Assembly (NCBI RefSeq): GCF_009741735.1
Contig: NZ_WHOH01000003.1
Location: 620,001-684,000 of the forward strand
Length of the DNA stretch: 64,000 nucleotides
Direction of reading: 5' to 3'
Origin: Lentibacillus sp. JNUCC-1
GTDB taxonomy: Bacteria > Bacillota > Bacilli > Bacillales > Amphibacillaceae
Under the pieces are notes generated by a model. It saw nothing but the letters and a program-made list of their open reading frames with translations. It ran no database searches and was not told the origin of the DNA. Position 1 is the first letter of the stretch. Each line of letters starts with the position of its first letter. The position numbers and the translations under genes are program-made. Shown in pieces: positions 10,237 through 20,647 of this stretch.

Positions 10237-10319
10237 CATAAAGTGATTGGAGCGGAGGGAAGTCGACTCCTGCGGGAACAGCACGAGTCCGAAGACCCCA
10301 CAGCGGAAATCACTTTATG
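10237..10319 (-). repeat. Type A hairpin repeat, inverted relative to the other copies
   Basis: Bounded by a perfect 12-bp inverted repeat, CATAAAGTGATT (10237-10248) and AATCACTTTATG (10308-10319). The interior is the reverse complement of part of the element at 62883-63013 (GGAGCGGAGGGAAGTCGAC, then GAGTCCGAAGACCCC), while the right flank (GTTAATTGAGCTTGGACGGT) is in the same direction as in that copy. It is shorter than the other two copies. Confidence 0.75.
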
Positions 10320-10534
10320 TTAATTGAGCTTGGACGGTGCTATTCAAAAACAAGTAAGAATGTATACACTTCTTCAGCAGTTAGTATTAGGTCCACTTAT
10401 GCATATTAATTCCGATTTATGTGCAACCACGGCTTATTTATAAACATTTATTTCTATTTATGAATGATTTCAGTTCCTATTTGCGCTTCAAACGTTCAGT
10501 CCAATAAAGCAAGAAGATGAACACCACTCACATA

Positions 10535-10710
10535 GCTCGGGGAAAACGCGGAGACTCCTGTGGGACCAAAAGCCTAGATGAGACCCCACAGCGCGCTAGA
10601 GGGGAAGGAAGGCTAAGACCGCGACGTCCTGTCGAAACGCCTTCATGACCCACATCCTGTGGGCCCGAGGCTCATCAGCGCCCACTGGACGCGGAGTGTT
10701 TTCCCCGAGC
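10535..10710 (+). repeat. Type B hairpin repeat, long variant
   Basis: GCTCGGGGAAAAC at the left end pairs with GTTTTCCCCGAGC at the right end. Compared with the 114-bp copy at 25179 it carries about 60 extra bases in the middle (from the GCGCGCTAGAGGGG block to GTGGGCCCG), which include a nested small hairpin (CCCACATCCTGTGGG). Confidence 0.75.
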
Positions 10711-10775
10711 TGCCAGAAGCGGTCATTTCAAGTTTTCATTGTTTTGCAGGTTAAGTGCTTGCGGATTCTTGTTTT

Positions 10776-10808
10776 TTAGACACTTCTAAAGGTGATTTAT
10801 GCTACAAT
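10776..10808 (+). promoter_or_regulatory. Possible hprK promoter
   Basis: An extended -10 (TGC then TACAAT at 10803-10808) lies about 60 bases before the hprK start. No convincing -35 box is present at 17-bp spacing. Confidence 0.4.
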
Positions 10809-10870
10809 AAAATGTGGTTGCCGAAATTTTAGACCTTAACCGCACACAACGAAGAAACCGGGAGGATCTT

Positions 10871-11812
10871 ATGGATAAAGTACGGACAAAAGATTTATTG
10901 GACAACTTTAATTTGGAATTGGTTGCTGGAAAAGATGGTGTACATAGAGAAATCATAACGAGTGACATTCACCGGCCTGGCATTGAAATGACAGGCTACT
11001 TTAAGTTTTTTCCGGCTGAACGTGTTCAGCTGATCGGTAAGACAGAGATGGCTTATTTTCTTGACTTGACTGACGAAGAGAAAAAGGATCGCGTTGAGCG
11101 GCTCTGTACAGATATAACACCTGGTATTGTTGTGTCGCGCGGGATGGATATTCCAGATATTTTAATTGAGGCTGCTGATGAGGCGGGTGTTCCGATTCTT
11201 CACTCTCCCCGCAAAACCACACGTGTGATCAGCAGGTTGACCAATTATCTCGAGGCGAAATTTGCTCCGTTTACAGCTATTCATGGCGTACTCGTTGATA
11301 TATATGGTGTTGGTGTATTGATTACAGGTCAAAGTGGTGTCGGGAAAAGCGAGACAGCGCTTGAACTTGTTAAACGCGGACACAGGTTGGTCGCTGATGA
11401 TAGTGTTGAAATACGACAGGAAGAGTATGATACCTTAATTGGAAATTCACCAGAACTGATCGAACATTTATTGGAAATTCGCGGTCTGGGTATCATTAAT
11501 GTGATGACCCTGTTTGGGGCAGGTTCTGTCCGCAATTATAAAAAAATCTCTCTGATCATTAATCTCGAATTGTGGGATGAGAAAAAGCAATATGACCGTC
11601 TTGGTATCGACGATGATACGATGAAAATCATGGATGTTCGTTTGCCGCGTGCCACAATTCCAGTAAGACCAGGGCGAAATCTCGCCGTTATTATTGAAGT
11701 GGCTGCCATGAATTTCCGCCTGAAGCGTATGGGCGTCAACGCTGCAGAGGAATTTTCTGATCGATTGACGGCCATGATTGAGCAACAGCAAAACGACAAT
11801 ATTGAGGAGTGA
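10871..11812 (+). CDS. hprK: HPr kinase/phosphorylase
   Basis: The bifunctional sensor of carbon catabolite control phosphorylates Ser46 of HPr and Crh using ATP or PPi, and dephosphorylates them with phosphate. The 313-residue protein has P-loop GQSGVGKS at residues 153-160, the same place as in B. subtilis, and the family signature [11 protein letters not shown] downstream. The start is ATG 10871 after GGGAGG, giving the canonical N-terminus MDKVRTKD; the open frame extends 19 codons upstream without a ribosome site. It heads the hprK-lgt-yvoD-ppaX-yvoF operon. Confidence 0.97.
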   Translation: MDKVRTKDLLDNFNLELVAGKDGVHREIITSDIHRPGIEMTGYFKFFPAERVQLIGKTEMAYFLDLTDEEKKDRVERLCTDITPGIVVSRGMDIPDILIEAADEAGVPILHSPRKTTRVISRLTNYLEAKFAPFTAIHGVLVDIYGVGVLITGQSGVGKSETALELVKRGHRLVADDSVEIRQEEYDTLIGNSPELIEHLLEIRGLGIINVMTLFGAGSVRNYKKISLIINLELWDEKKQYDRLGIDDDTMKIMDVRLPRATIPVRPGRNLAVIIEVAAMNFRLKRMGVNAAEEFSDRLTAMIEQQQNDNIEE

Positions 11813-11816
11813 TGGC

Positions 11817-12650
11817 ATGACATGTGATGCGCCAACACTGGATAGGGTGTTTCTTCAAATTGGCTCCTTTCCAATCTATTGGTACGGAGTCATCATTGCA
11901 ACAGGGGCGTTTCTTGGCCTGTTTTTGGCCACGCGTGAATCTGACCGTCTTGGCTTGCAAAAAGATATTATGGTGGATTTGGTTGTGTTTGCTATCCCGT
12001 TCGCGATTCTGTTTGCAAGAATATATTATGTAATTTTTGAATGGGACCAATACGCCGGCCGGCCGTGGTGGAGTGTCTTTGCTGTGTGGGAAGGTGGCCT
12101 TGCTATACACGGTGCATTGATCGGTTCTGTTTTGGTTGCGGTTATTTTTACACGTGTAAAACAGTTATCTTTCTGGCAATTGGCCGATATCGCAGCACCA
12201 AGTTTAATTCTGGGACAGGCCATTGGGCGCTGGGGAAACTTTATGAATCAGGAAGCACATGGTGGGCCGTTATCAGAAGCGGCTTACAACAACTTTCATC
12301 AGTATCTGCCTGATTTCATTATGAACCAGATGTGCATTGAGGGCACGATGTATCATCCGACATTTTTATATGAATCTGTGTGGAATCTTTTAGTTCTGGC
12401 ACTGCTCCTGTGGCTGCGCCGGAAGAATCCGCTTCGTGGGGAAGTATTCCTGACATACATTCTATCGTATTCTGTTGGTCGTTTCTTTATTGAAGGAATG
12501 CGCACAGACAGTTTGTATGTTATCGGACAAATCCGCCAGGCTCAGCTTCTGTCAATTGCTTTGGTGATTGGTGTGATTATTATTATGATTTATCGACGTA
12601 AAACAGGCATGGCAGAACGTCATTATGACGGCAGTAAACGAAAAATGTAA
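11817..12650 (+). CDS. lgt: Prolipoprotein diacylglyceryl transferase
   Basis: Integral membrane enzyme that transfers diacylglycerol from phosphatidylglycerol to the lipobox cysteine of prolipoproteins such as the four lipoproteins encoded in this window. The 277-residue protein has about seven membrane helices and the Lgt signature [17 protein letters not shown] 11817 follows GAGGAGTGA, which overlaps the end of hprK. The position behind hprK is conserved in B. subtilis. Confidence 0.96.
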   Translation: MTCDAPTLDRVFLQIGSFPIYWYGVIIATGAFLGLFLATRESDRLGLQKDIMVDLVVFAIPFAILFARIYYVIFEWDQYAGRPWWSVFAVWEGGLAIHGALIGSVLVAVIFTRVKQLSFWQLADIAAPSLILGQAIGRWGNFMNQEAHGGPLSEAAYNNFHQYLPDFIMNQMCIEGTMYHPTFLYESVWNLLVLALLLWLRRKNPLRGEVFLTYILSYSVGRFFIEGMRTDSLYVIGQIRQAQLLSIALVIGVIIIMIYRRKTGMAERHYDGSKRKM

Positions 12651-12662
12651 GTAGGTGATGAA

Positions 12663-13625
12663 TTGAAAGGGACCGTTCTAAGAGGGCTTAAACAAGGCCT
12701 GAATGTTACATGGACGTTGGGAAAAGTGATCTTTCCGATTACGCTCATTGTAACCATACTACAATACACGCCTGTGCTCCCTTGGGTAATTGACAAACTT
12801 GCTCCAGTCATGGGATTGCTCGGTCTGTCAGGTGAAGCAGCTGTTCCGCTTGTTCTCGGTAATGCGCTTAATTTATATGCCGGCATTGCGGCGATTGTAT
12901 CGTTTGATTTTACGGTTAAAGAAGTATTCATCATGGCGTTGATGCTATCCTTTTCCCATAACTTATTTATCGAGTCAACAGTCGCTTCAAAAGTCGGTGT
13001 CAGCTGGTGGCTCATTTCTGGTATTAGAATTGGGCTGGCTTTAATTGCTGCGGTCATTGTTAATTTATTGTGGCAGGGCGGAGCAGATCAGGCTCAATAT
13101 GGGATGATCTCTTCTTCTGATATGGCTTTGAATGGCTGGGGAGAGATTGTTTTTCATGGATTGCAAACCGCAGTGATTGCAGTTGTTCAGTTGGCTGTGA
13201 TTGTTATTATATTAATGGTTGCCATGCAATTTTTAAGAGAAATGGGTCTTCTGGATAAGTTCTCTGAAACCCTGGCCCCTTTCACCAAAATGTTAGGAAT
13301 GGAAAGAAATGCATCCATGACCCTTGTTGCCGGGCTTACGCTGGGGCTTGCCTATGGTGCAGGATTGATGATTCAGGCAGTTAAAGAAGATCATGTCTCA
13401 AAGCGGGATATGTATCTAGCCCTGATCTTCCTTGTATCCTGTCACGCTGTCGTCGAGGACACAGTGATATTCATTCCACTGGGGATACCGGTCTGGCCGC
13501 TTCTCTTGATTCGATTAACAACAGCCATTATTTTAACGATCATTATTGCCTTTATTTGGCAGCCGAAACCACAGTCTAAAGACAGAAAGGAATCTGAACA
13601 TGTCCATACGTACGATACTTTTTGA
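12663..13625 (+). CDS. yvoD: YvoD-like membrane protein, nucleoside recognition (GATE) domain
   Basis: A 320-residue polytopic membrane protein with about eight to ten hydrophobic helices, matching the nucleoside-recognition domain family (as in SpmA/SpmB and FeoB). It starts at TTG 12663 after TAGGTGATG; no in-frame ATG is better placed. It lies between lgt and ppaX, exactly as yvoD in B. subtilis, and overlaps ppaX by 26 bases. The substrate is not known. Confidence 0.85.
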   Translation: MKGTVLRGLKQGLNVTWTLGKVIFPITLIVTILQYTPVLPWVIDKLAPVMGLLGLSGEAAVPLVLGNALNLYAGIAAIVSFDFTVKEVFIMALMLSFSHNLFIESTVASKVGVSWWLISGIRIGLALIAAVIVNLLWQGGADQAQYGMISSSDMALNGWGEIVFHGLQTAVIAVVQLAVIVIILMVAMQFLREMGLLDKFSETLAPFTKMLGMERNASMTLVAGLTLGLAYGAGLMIQAVKEDHVSKRDMYLALIFLVSCHAVVEDTVIFIPLGIPVWPLLLIRLTTAIILTIIIAFIWQPKPQSKDRKESEHVHTYDTF

Positions 13626-14241
13626 TTTGGATGGCACATTGATTGATACAAACGAACTGATTATCGAATCGTTCATCCATACGTTTAACCAATATGGCTA
13701 CCATTTTACCAGAGAAGAAATGATCGATTTTAACGGCCCGCCGTTAAAAGATACGTTTGAAAAAATAGCCCCGGGAAAATCTGAGGCTATGATCCATACA
13801 TACCGTGAACATAATTTCTTGCATCATGAGGAATTCGTCAAACCCTTTCCTTATGTCATCGAAGTTCTGGAACGATTGCAAGCAGCAGGCTTTGATTTGG
13901 GTATCGTAACGACTAAGATGCGAAAAGGAGTTGATTTAGGCCTTGAAGTCACAGACCTAAGCCGATTTTTTGAAACCATTGTGACGCTAGATGATGTCAC
14001 ATGTCCAAAACCTGATCCTGAGCCAGTGTTGAAAGCAATGTATGACCTGGAAGGGGAGCATGCTTCCACACTCATGATAGGGGATAACTCCCATGATATT
14101 GAAGCTGGCCAGCGTGCACATGTCCAAACAGCTGGAGTGGCCTGGACAGGTAAAGGTGAAGCATTCCTGCGCACATATCAACCGACTTATATGCTGCAAG
14201 ATATGAGAGATTTGCTTACTGTTGCAGGAATAAAGGCATAA
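13600..14241 (+). CDS. ppaX: Pyrophosphatase PpaX (HAD superfamily)
   Basis: Hydrolyses the pyrophosphate released when HprK dephosphorylates seryl-phosphorylated HPr, which drives that reaction. The 213 residues are close to the B. subtilis length (216). HAD motif I is FDLDGTLIDTNE near the N-terminus, and motif IV is GDNSHDIEAG near residue 165. The chosen ATG 13600 follows AAAGGAATCTGAAC inside the end of yvoD; the overlap suggests coupling. Gene order supports PpaX over a generic phosphoglycolate phosphatase. Confidence 0.92.
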   Translation: MSIRTILFDLDGTLIDTNELIIESFIHTFNQYGYHFTREEMIDFNGPPLKDTFEKIAPGKSEAMIHTYREHNFLHHEEFVKPFPYVIEVLERLQAAGFDLGIVTTKMRKGVDLGLEVTDLSRFFETIVTLDDVTCPKPDPEPVLKAMYDLEGEHASTLMIGDNSHDIEAGQRAHVQTAGVAWTGKGEAFLRTYQPTYMLQDMRDLLTVAGIKA

Positions 14242-14265
14242 AATAGTTAACTGGAGCTGAAGCCT

Positions 14266-14796
14266 ATGCGGCGCACTGAACGTTATAGAGTCGACCAGTC
14301 CAATTCGTTATGGCGTATATACAAAACGGTGTCATTCTGGAAAGTCGCTAAAAATTTCATCATTATTCAGCTGGCACGCTATACACCATTTTTAAATTTA
14401 AAAAACATCATGTATCGACTGTTTTTACGTATGAAGGTCGGAAAAGAGACGGCATTTGCTTTAATGGTCGTGCCTGATGTCATGTTCCCTGAGAAGATCA
14501 CCGTGGGAAACAATAGCATTATTGGCTATAACACAACCATTCTCGCGCATGAGTATTTAATTGACGAATACCGGCTTGGAGATGTCGTCATTGGGGATAA
14601 CGTTATGATTGGCGCAAATACGACCATCTTACCCGGGGTGACCATCGGTGACGGCGCCATTATTTCTGCCGCAACGCTCGTCCACAAAGATGTTCCTTCA
14701 GGTGCATTTGCAGGCGGAAACCCGATGCGGATTATTTATACGAAAGCTGAGATGGAGCAACGGAACGAACAAAACCGGATAAACCCTTCTCAATAA
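14266..14796 (+). CDS. yvoF: Hexapeptide-repeat acyltransferase YvoF
   Basis: A 176-residue protein whose C-terminal half is a left-handed beta-helix of hexapeptide repeats (VVIGDNVMIGANTTILPG, then VTIGDGAIISAATLV), ending GGNPMRIIY as in LacA/Maa-type acetyltransferases. The N-terminal third is basic and hydrophobic, perhaps membrane associated. The acceptor is not known. It is the last gene of the hprK operon, as in B. subtilis. Confidence 0.88.
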   Translation: MRRTERYRVDQSNSLWRIYKTVSFWKVAKNFIIIQLARYTPFLNLKNIMYRLFLRMKVGKETAFALMVVPDVMFPEKITVGNNSIIGYNTTILAHEYLIDEYRLGDVVIGDNVMIGANTTILPGVTIGDGAIISAATLVHKDVPSGAFAGGNPMRIIYTKAEMEQRNEQNRINPSQ

Positions 14797-14883
14797 AACG
14801 TTTTGGTGATGCTGAAGTTGTTACACACAACGATACTGTGATAAACTGAGTTTAAAGACAAAAGATTACGGACAGAGAAGGAG

Positions 14884-14936
14884 AGAAACCGCAAACTGCT
14901 GGTACAATACGTATTGGTATGATTTGTGGTTTTTCT
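14884..14936 (+). promoter_or_regulatory. Leader hairpin before glpD, candidate GlpP antitermination site
   Basis: AGAAACCGCAAA (14884-14895) can pair with TTTGTGGTTTTTCT (14923-14936) by G-U wobble, and the loop holds a 12-bp palindrome, CAATACGTATTG. The structure ends in T-rich sequence 25 bases before the glpD start. In B. subtilis glpD mRNA carries a leader terminator overcome by the antiterminator GlpP with glycerol-3-phosphate. The comparison is by position and form, not by sequence match. Confidence 0.5.
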
Positions 14937-14960
14937 GTTTACTTCAAGGGAGTGAGTAAC

Positions 14961-16621
14961 ATGGCGGAATTTTCCAGTAAAAAAAGAAACAATGTATTAA
15001 AACAGTTAGCAGAACCCGATACACTTGATGTGCTTGTGATTGGGGCGGAATTACCGGTGCAGGCATTGCGCTTGATGCAGTGTCTCGCGGCATGAAAACA
15101 GGGTTAGTGGAAATGCAGGACTTTGCGGCAGGCACATCAAGTCGGTCTACAAAGCTTGTTCACGGCGGTTTGCGTTATCTAAAGCAATTCGAAGTCAAGA
15201 TGGTTGCTGAAGTTGGGAAAGAACGTGCCATTGTTTACGAAAACGGCCCCCATGTGACGACACCGGAATGGATGATGCTGCCATTTTATAAAGGCGGTAA
15301 CTTCGGCCCGTTCACTTCTAACGCGGGACTCCGTGTGTATGATCTATTGGCCGGAGTTAAAAAAGGCGAACGTCGCGTAATGCTCAGCAGAACAGAAGCT
15401 TTGCAAAAAGAACCGCTTATCAAAGAGGAAGAGCTCAAAGGCGCTGGATATTACGTTGAATATAAAACCGACGATGCACGCCTGACCATTGAAGTCTTGA
15501 AAAAAGCAGTTGACCTAGGGGCCGCGGCACTTAATTATGCAAAAGCAACTGAATTTGTATATGATGAGGATGAAAAGCTCATTGGAGTTGTGATTGAAGA
15601 TCAAATCACAGGTCATACGGAAACTGTTTATGCCAAAAAGATCGTCAATGCTGCAGGCCCATGGGTAGATGATTTGAGGGATATGGACGGGTCACGAACA
15701 GACAAATCCCTCCATCTTACAAAAGGTGTTCACCTTGTTTTTTCACAGAAGCATTTCCCTCTCGGACAAGCGATCTATTTTGATGCACCGGATGGTCGCA
15801 TGATTTTTGCCATTCCGCGAGGAGATAAGACCTATGTGGGAACCACAGATACAGAATATGATGGTGATATAGCTCATCCGATCGTAACAAAGGAGGACCG
15901 GGACTATTTACTGGCTGCGATCAATTATGAGTTTCCGACCTTAAATGCCATTCCGGAACATGTTGAATCAAGCTGGGCGGGTCTGCGGCCTCTCATTGCT
16001 GAATCCGGAAAAAATCCAGATGAAATCTCTCGTAAAGATGAAATATTCTATTCAGATTCAGGTCTTATATCCATTGCTGGCGGAAAGCTGACCGGGTACC
16101 GTAAAATGGCTGAGCATGTCGTTGATGAAGTGGCACATCAATTAAAGAAAGAAGCGCAGATCCTTTATTCCGGTTCTCACACGGAACATCTGCCAATCTC
16201 GGGTGGTGTCGTTGGCGGTTCTAAACAATTCCATCAGTTTAAATTGAAAAAGATAGAAGAAGGAATGGCACTTGGACTTACCGCAGACGAAACTGATTTG
16301 CTCGTTCAAAAGTATGGTGGAAACACAGAACTTCTGTTTGATATCATTCGAACACATGAATCTGAAGCCAAAGCTGCTGACCTTCCCATTACTATATTTG
16401 CCGAGCTCGTATATGCAATCAAATATGAAATGGCATTTAAGCCGGTTGATTTCTTCATTCGCCGGACAGGTGCACTTTTCTTTGATATCACATATGTGAA
16501 GGAATATAAAAAGGCGGTCATTGATCATATGGCTAAAACCTTGAACTGGACGCAGGGCCAAAAGTCTGCCTTCAGAAACGAACTGGAAACATTAGTCGAT
16601 GAAGCAGCCAATCCAAAGTGA
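14961..16621 (+). CDS. glpD: Aerobic glycerol-3-phosphate dehydrogenase; frame broken by one missing base
   Basis: FAD enzyme at the membrane that oxidises glycerol-3-phosphate to dihydroxyacetone phosphate and passes electrons to quinone. ATG 14961 follows AAGGGAGTGA. The first 28 codons reach the FAD-binding motif VLVIGG and the frame then fails at GGGG 15042-15045; one added G gives VLVIGGGITGAGIALDA and joins the rest. The rejoined protein is about 553 residues (B. subtilis 555). The rest is intact, with GTSSRSTKLVHGGLRYL and GTTDTEYDGD. Without the correction, only a 513-residue protein lacking the nucleotide-binding motif would be read. Confidence 0.93.
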
Positions 16622-16629
16622 AGCTCACA

Positions 16630-16670
16630 TGCTCATGCTGGTTTAAGAAAAACTTAAGCTGGCATGGGCC
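16630..16670 (+). terminator. Stem-loop after glpD
   Basis: GCTCATGCTGGTTTAAG pairs with CTTAAGCTGGCATGGGC over 17 positions if G-U pairs are counted, with an A-rich loop. No clear T-run follows, so it may be a processed 3' end or a weak terminator. Confidence 0.5.
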
Positions 16671-16671
16671 C

Positions 16672-16920
16672 TCCACTTTTGTATCATCCAGTTCCAACGC
16701 CTACCCCCTCGAGACATAAGCAATAATGCTCCGCGGCAAAGGTCGCCACTGCGCATTCTTGCTTATGTTTTTCGGGGGTAAACAAGGCGTTTCCACTTTT
16801 GTATCATCCAGTTCCAACGCCTACCCCTCGAGACATAAGCAATAATGCTCCGTGGCAAAGGCCGCCACTGCACATTCTTGCTTATGTTTTTCGGGGGTAA
16901 ACAAGGCGTTTCCACTTTTG
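16672..16920 (+). repeat. Tandem duplication of a 120-bp hairpin unit
   Basis: Unit 1 (16672-16791) and unit 2 (16792-16910) are nearly identical, and the first bases of a third unit follow. Each unit holds long imperfect inverted arms: AACGCCTACCCC and ACATAAGCAA on the left pair with TTGCTTATGT, GGGGGTA and AGGCGTT on the right. The units differ by one C in a C-run and a few transitions (GCGG/GTGG, GTCG/GCCG). No coding potential is seen. Confidence 0.85.
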
Positions 16921-16987
16921 TACTATAGTTATTATTTCTCGGATATGGTATACTTGACCGGGAAATTGACTGATTAGGGGGAGCCCC

Positions 16988-17983
16988 ATGCACGTTACGA
17001 AAGAATCCGAATCAACGAATAACAATAATTTAATTCCATTTGTTCCCGAGGGGGACTTTTATTTTGTGAAAGGTGTGGAAGCCTTTCAAAGACGCAAATT
17101 TCATATGGCGTTAAAGTGGATGTCCAAAGCCATTGAAATGAAACCACATGATCCGGCTTACCGATGCCAAAAGTCTGTAATTTATACTGAGATTGGTGCA
17201 TATGAAAAAGCCAACGCTTTGCTTGTTTCTGTTCTGCATGATTATAAGGAGCGGTATCCGGATGTTTATTATCTGATGGCCAACAATTACGCCCATCTGG
17301 GATTGTTGAATGATGCTCGCAAATATGCTGAGACATATTTGGAATTGGAACCCAATGGTGATTTTAAAAGAGAAACAAACGATCTTCTCGAAATGCTTGA
17401 TATAGAAGAAGCAGACGACGAGTGGGATATCGACGAAGATGAATTAATCATCCTGCAAGAGACGATCTTTTATCATATGGAAAATAATGAATGGGATGAA
17501 GCGATGCCGTTATTGAATGAAATGATGGCCCTTTATCCGGACTATCCTTTGGCACGTCATGATTATGCGTTTGCCCTATTTTGTTCTGGTCTTGAGGAGC
17601 AGGCGATTGAACAAGAAGAGGAAATGCTGAGAGAAGAACCGGGTAATCTGAACAGCTTAATGAACCTGGCTGTATTTTACAAAAAACGCCATGTTGATGC
17701 ATATGAAGCTTATATACAGACATTACTAACGGTATATCCGATTCATGAACAGCAAAAATTACGTTTAGCAGTGACCTTGGGCAGGGTTGACTGTCATGAG
17801 GCTGCCTATGTACGATTTAAAAGCCTTGTCAAATCACATATCAACAGTCCATCATATTATAGATGGTATACAAGGAGTGCCGCTGCACTCGGAAAAATAG
17901 AGCAAGCCGTGGAACTTTGGGCTGAAGGATGCCGGGTTCACCCGCAATTGAAGAAGGAAAAAGTGCCATTCGCAACACTGTGA
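16988..17983 (+). CDS. yvcD: Tetratricopeptide-repeat protein (YvcD-like)
   Basis: A soluble 331-residue protein made of TPR-like helix pairs (GVEAFQRRKFHMALKWMSKA near residue 25; AYEKANALL near 75; LMANNYAHLGLLNDARKYAE near 98). An acidic linker (EEADDEWDIDEDEL) lies near residue 140. ATG 16988 follows AGGGGGAGCCCC. In B. subtilis the TPR gene yvcD also sits just upstream of trxB. TPR proteins act as scaffolds; the partner is not known. Confidence 0.82.
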   Translation: MHVTKESESTNNNNLIPFVPEGDFYFVKGVEAFQRRKFHMALKWMSKAIEMKPHDPAYRCQKSVIYTEIGAYEKANALLVSVLHDYKERYPDVYYLMANNYAHLGLLNDARKYAETYLELEPNGDFKRETNDLLEMLDIEEADDEWDIDEDELIILQETIFYHMENNEWDEAMPLLNEMMALYPDYPLARHDYAFALFCSGLEEQAIEQEEEMLREEPGNLNSLMNLAVFYKKRHVDAYEAYIQTLLTVYPIHEQQKLRLAVTLGRVDCHEAAYVRFKSLVKSHINSPSYYRWYTRSAAALGKIEQAVELWAEGCRVHPQLKKEKVPFATL

Positions 17984-18037
17984 GCAAATAAGTGGACGCA
18001 GGTATTTCAGGGCGGTAGTATGATGATAGTCTGATGA

Positions 18038-19018
<981 letters not shown>

Positions 19019-19129
19019 GCAGTTCTGTAAAAGTAATTTCATCTTAACGCTGCTGTAATACGCACGAAATATAAATGGGGTACAATATAAGTAATTAATT
19101 GACCCCCTTTTAATTAATATATCGTTTGG

Positions 19130-19159
19130 CGCAGGTAGCTCATACCTGCGTCTTTTTTT
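19130..19159 (+). terminator. Rho-independent terminator after trxB
   Basis: CGCAGGTA (19130-19137) pairs with TACCTGCG (19143-19150), followed by seven T at 19152-19158. Confidence 0.92.
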
Positions 19160-19281
19160 GCCTGCAATGGCCGGCGGGGTCTTCCTCCAATGGCGATTTA
19201 TTTCGGTTCATTGTATAATAAGTATAGGATCTTATGTTAGATCCACAACGAATAGGTCTTAAAATCGAAAAGGTGATAAGC

Positions 19282-19746
19282 ATGCAGCGGGTAACAAATT
19301 GCATACTATTGAATGAGGGCCATATTTTACTGCTGAAAAAACCGAGCCGGGGCTGGTACGCTATCCCAGGCGGGAAAATGGAACAAGGTGAAACCATTAA
19401 AGAATCGGTAACACGGGAGTTTAGAGAAGAAACAGCTCTTGAACTCGAAGATCCGAAACTGATGGGCGCATTTACGTTTAACGTTTATTCCAATAAAGAA
19501 TTACTGCAGGAATGGATGATGTTCACATTTATTTGTGATACGTTTAAAGGAGAACTTGCTGAAGTGTGCAGAGAGGGAGAATTGGTGTGGGTGCCACAAG
19601 ATCAAGTGCACACATTGCCGATGGCTGAAGGAGACAGAAGCATCTATAAACATGCCCTGCATTCCAAAGGCATGCTCTACGGTTCATTTGATTATACAGA
19701 TCAATATTCATTAATAGAGATGCGTCTTGATCCATCTGGATATTAA
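19282..19746 (+). CDS. yvcI: Nudix hydrolase (YvcI-like)
   Basis: A 154-residue Nudix protein. The Nudix box runs from GGKMEQGE to [11 protein letters not shown] near residues 35-60. The metal-binding REF.EE core is intact, but the usual glycine after EET is alanine here. ATG 19282 follows AAAAGGTGATAAGC. It begins the yvcI-rapZ-yvcK-whiA cluster, 11 bases before rapZ. The family often acts on 8-oxo-dGTP-like or capped-RNA substrates. The substrate here is unknown. Confidence 0.88.
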   Translation: MQRVTNCILLNEGHILLLKKPSRGWYAIPGGKMEQGETIKESVTREFREETALELEDPKLMGAFTFNVYSNKELLQEWMMFTFICDTFKGELAEVCREGELVWVPQDQVHTLPMAEGDRSIYKHALHSKGMLYGSFDYTDQYSLIEMRLDPSGY

Positions 19747-19757
19747 GGAGCGGATTT

Positions 19758-20645
19758 GTGTTGACACAAAAAGAAAATGAAACAAAATTGGTGATTATTA
19801 CCGGTATGTCAGGCGCCGGAAAAACAGTGGCTGTGCAGAGTTTTGAAGACCTGGGTTTTTATTGTGTCGACAATCTGCCACCGGCCTTGTTGCCTAAATT
19901 TCTTGATTTAATGCGGGATGCTTCGAATAACATCCAAAAAGTAGCCCTCGTAATGGATCTCAGAGGACGGGAGTTTTTTGACACACTCTTTGATTCTTTG
20001 GATATTTTAAGCCATGAAAGCTGGATAGATGAACAGATCCTCTTTCTTGATGCCAAGGATGAGGCACTCGTCAGCCGCTATAAAGAGACGCGCAGATCCC
20101 ATCCATTGGCGAAAGGTGGCCTACCTTTACAAGGCATCGAACTGGAAAGACAGCTTCTTGACGAATTAAAGGGCAGAGCCCAGCGTATTATTGATACCAC
20201 CGAACTTAAGCCTAAAGAATTGCGTGAGGAAATCCTGAAAGATTATAAAGAAAAAGAACAAAATATTTTTTCAGTCCATATGGTGTCATTTGGATTTAAA
20301 TACGGGATTCCAATTGATGCGGACCTTGTGTTTGATGTCCGCTTTTTACCGAACCCGCATTATGTCAGTCACTTGCAGCCATTAACAGGAATGAATAAAG
20401 ATGTTGCGTCCTATGTATTTAAATGGTCCGATACCCAGAAGTTTAATGAAAAGGTGCTGGATCTCTTGCAATTTATGATGCCGCAATATAAACGAGAAGG
20501 AAAATCCCAACTTGTGGTCGCCATCGGCTGCACGGGTGGACAACACCGCTCTGTTGCACTGGCGGAGTATTTTGCCAAACAACTATCCAATACCTATATT
20601 ACGCACATTACACATCGGGACATTGATAAAAGAAAGGGGCACTAG
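19758..20645 (+). CDS. rapZ: RapZ/YvcJ family nucleotide-binding protein
   Basis: The 295-residue protein has P-loop GMSGAGKT near residue 18 and the conserved segment [15 protein letters not shown]-terminal motifs [14 protein letters not shown] match the RapZ family. YvcJ in B. subtilis binds and hydrolyses nucleotides and affects competence; in E. coli RapZ is an RNA-binding adaptor for GlmZ decay. It starts at GTG 19758 seven bases after AAGGAG; a TTG follows at once. It is tightly linked to yvcK and whiA. Confidence 0.95.
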   Translation: MLTQKENETKLVIITGMSGAGKTVAVQSFEDLGFYCVDNLPPALLPKFLDLMRDASNNIQKVALVMDLRGREFFDTLFDSLDILSHESWIDEQILFLDAKDEALVSRYKETRRSHPLAKGGLPLQGIELERQLLDELKGRAQRIIDTTELKPKELREEILKDYKEKEQNIFSVHMVSFGFKYGIPIDADLVFDVRFLPNPHYVSHLQPLTGMNKDVASYVFKWSDTQKFNEKVLDLLQFMMPQYKREGKSQLVVAIGCTGGQHRSVALAEYFAKQLSNTYITHITHRDIDKRKGH

Positions 20646-20647
20646 AT

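Larger units (their letters stand above)
9973..10870. other. Gene-free stretch filled with hairpin repeats before hprK
   Basis: About 900 bases with no credible gene. It holds an inverted type B hairpin element (10055-10169), an inverted type A element (10237-10319), an AT-richer spacer similar to the one at 63014-63237, a second type B element (10535-10710) and the hprK promoter region. Only a few short open frames cross it and none has a ribosome-binding site. Confidence 0.8.

Noticed and set aside
10029..10313. Open frame of 94 codons on the minus strand in the repeat region
   Set aside because: It lies entirely in the type A and type B hairpin elements and has no ribosome-binding site. 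The similar frame at 25115-25313 is rejected for the same reason.
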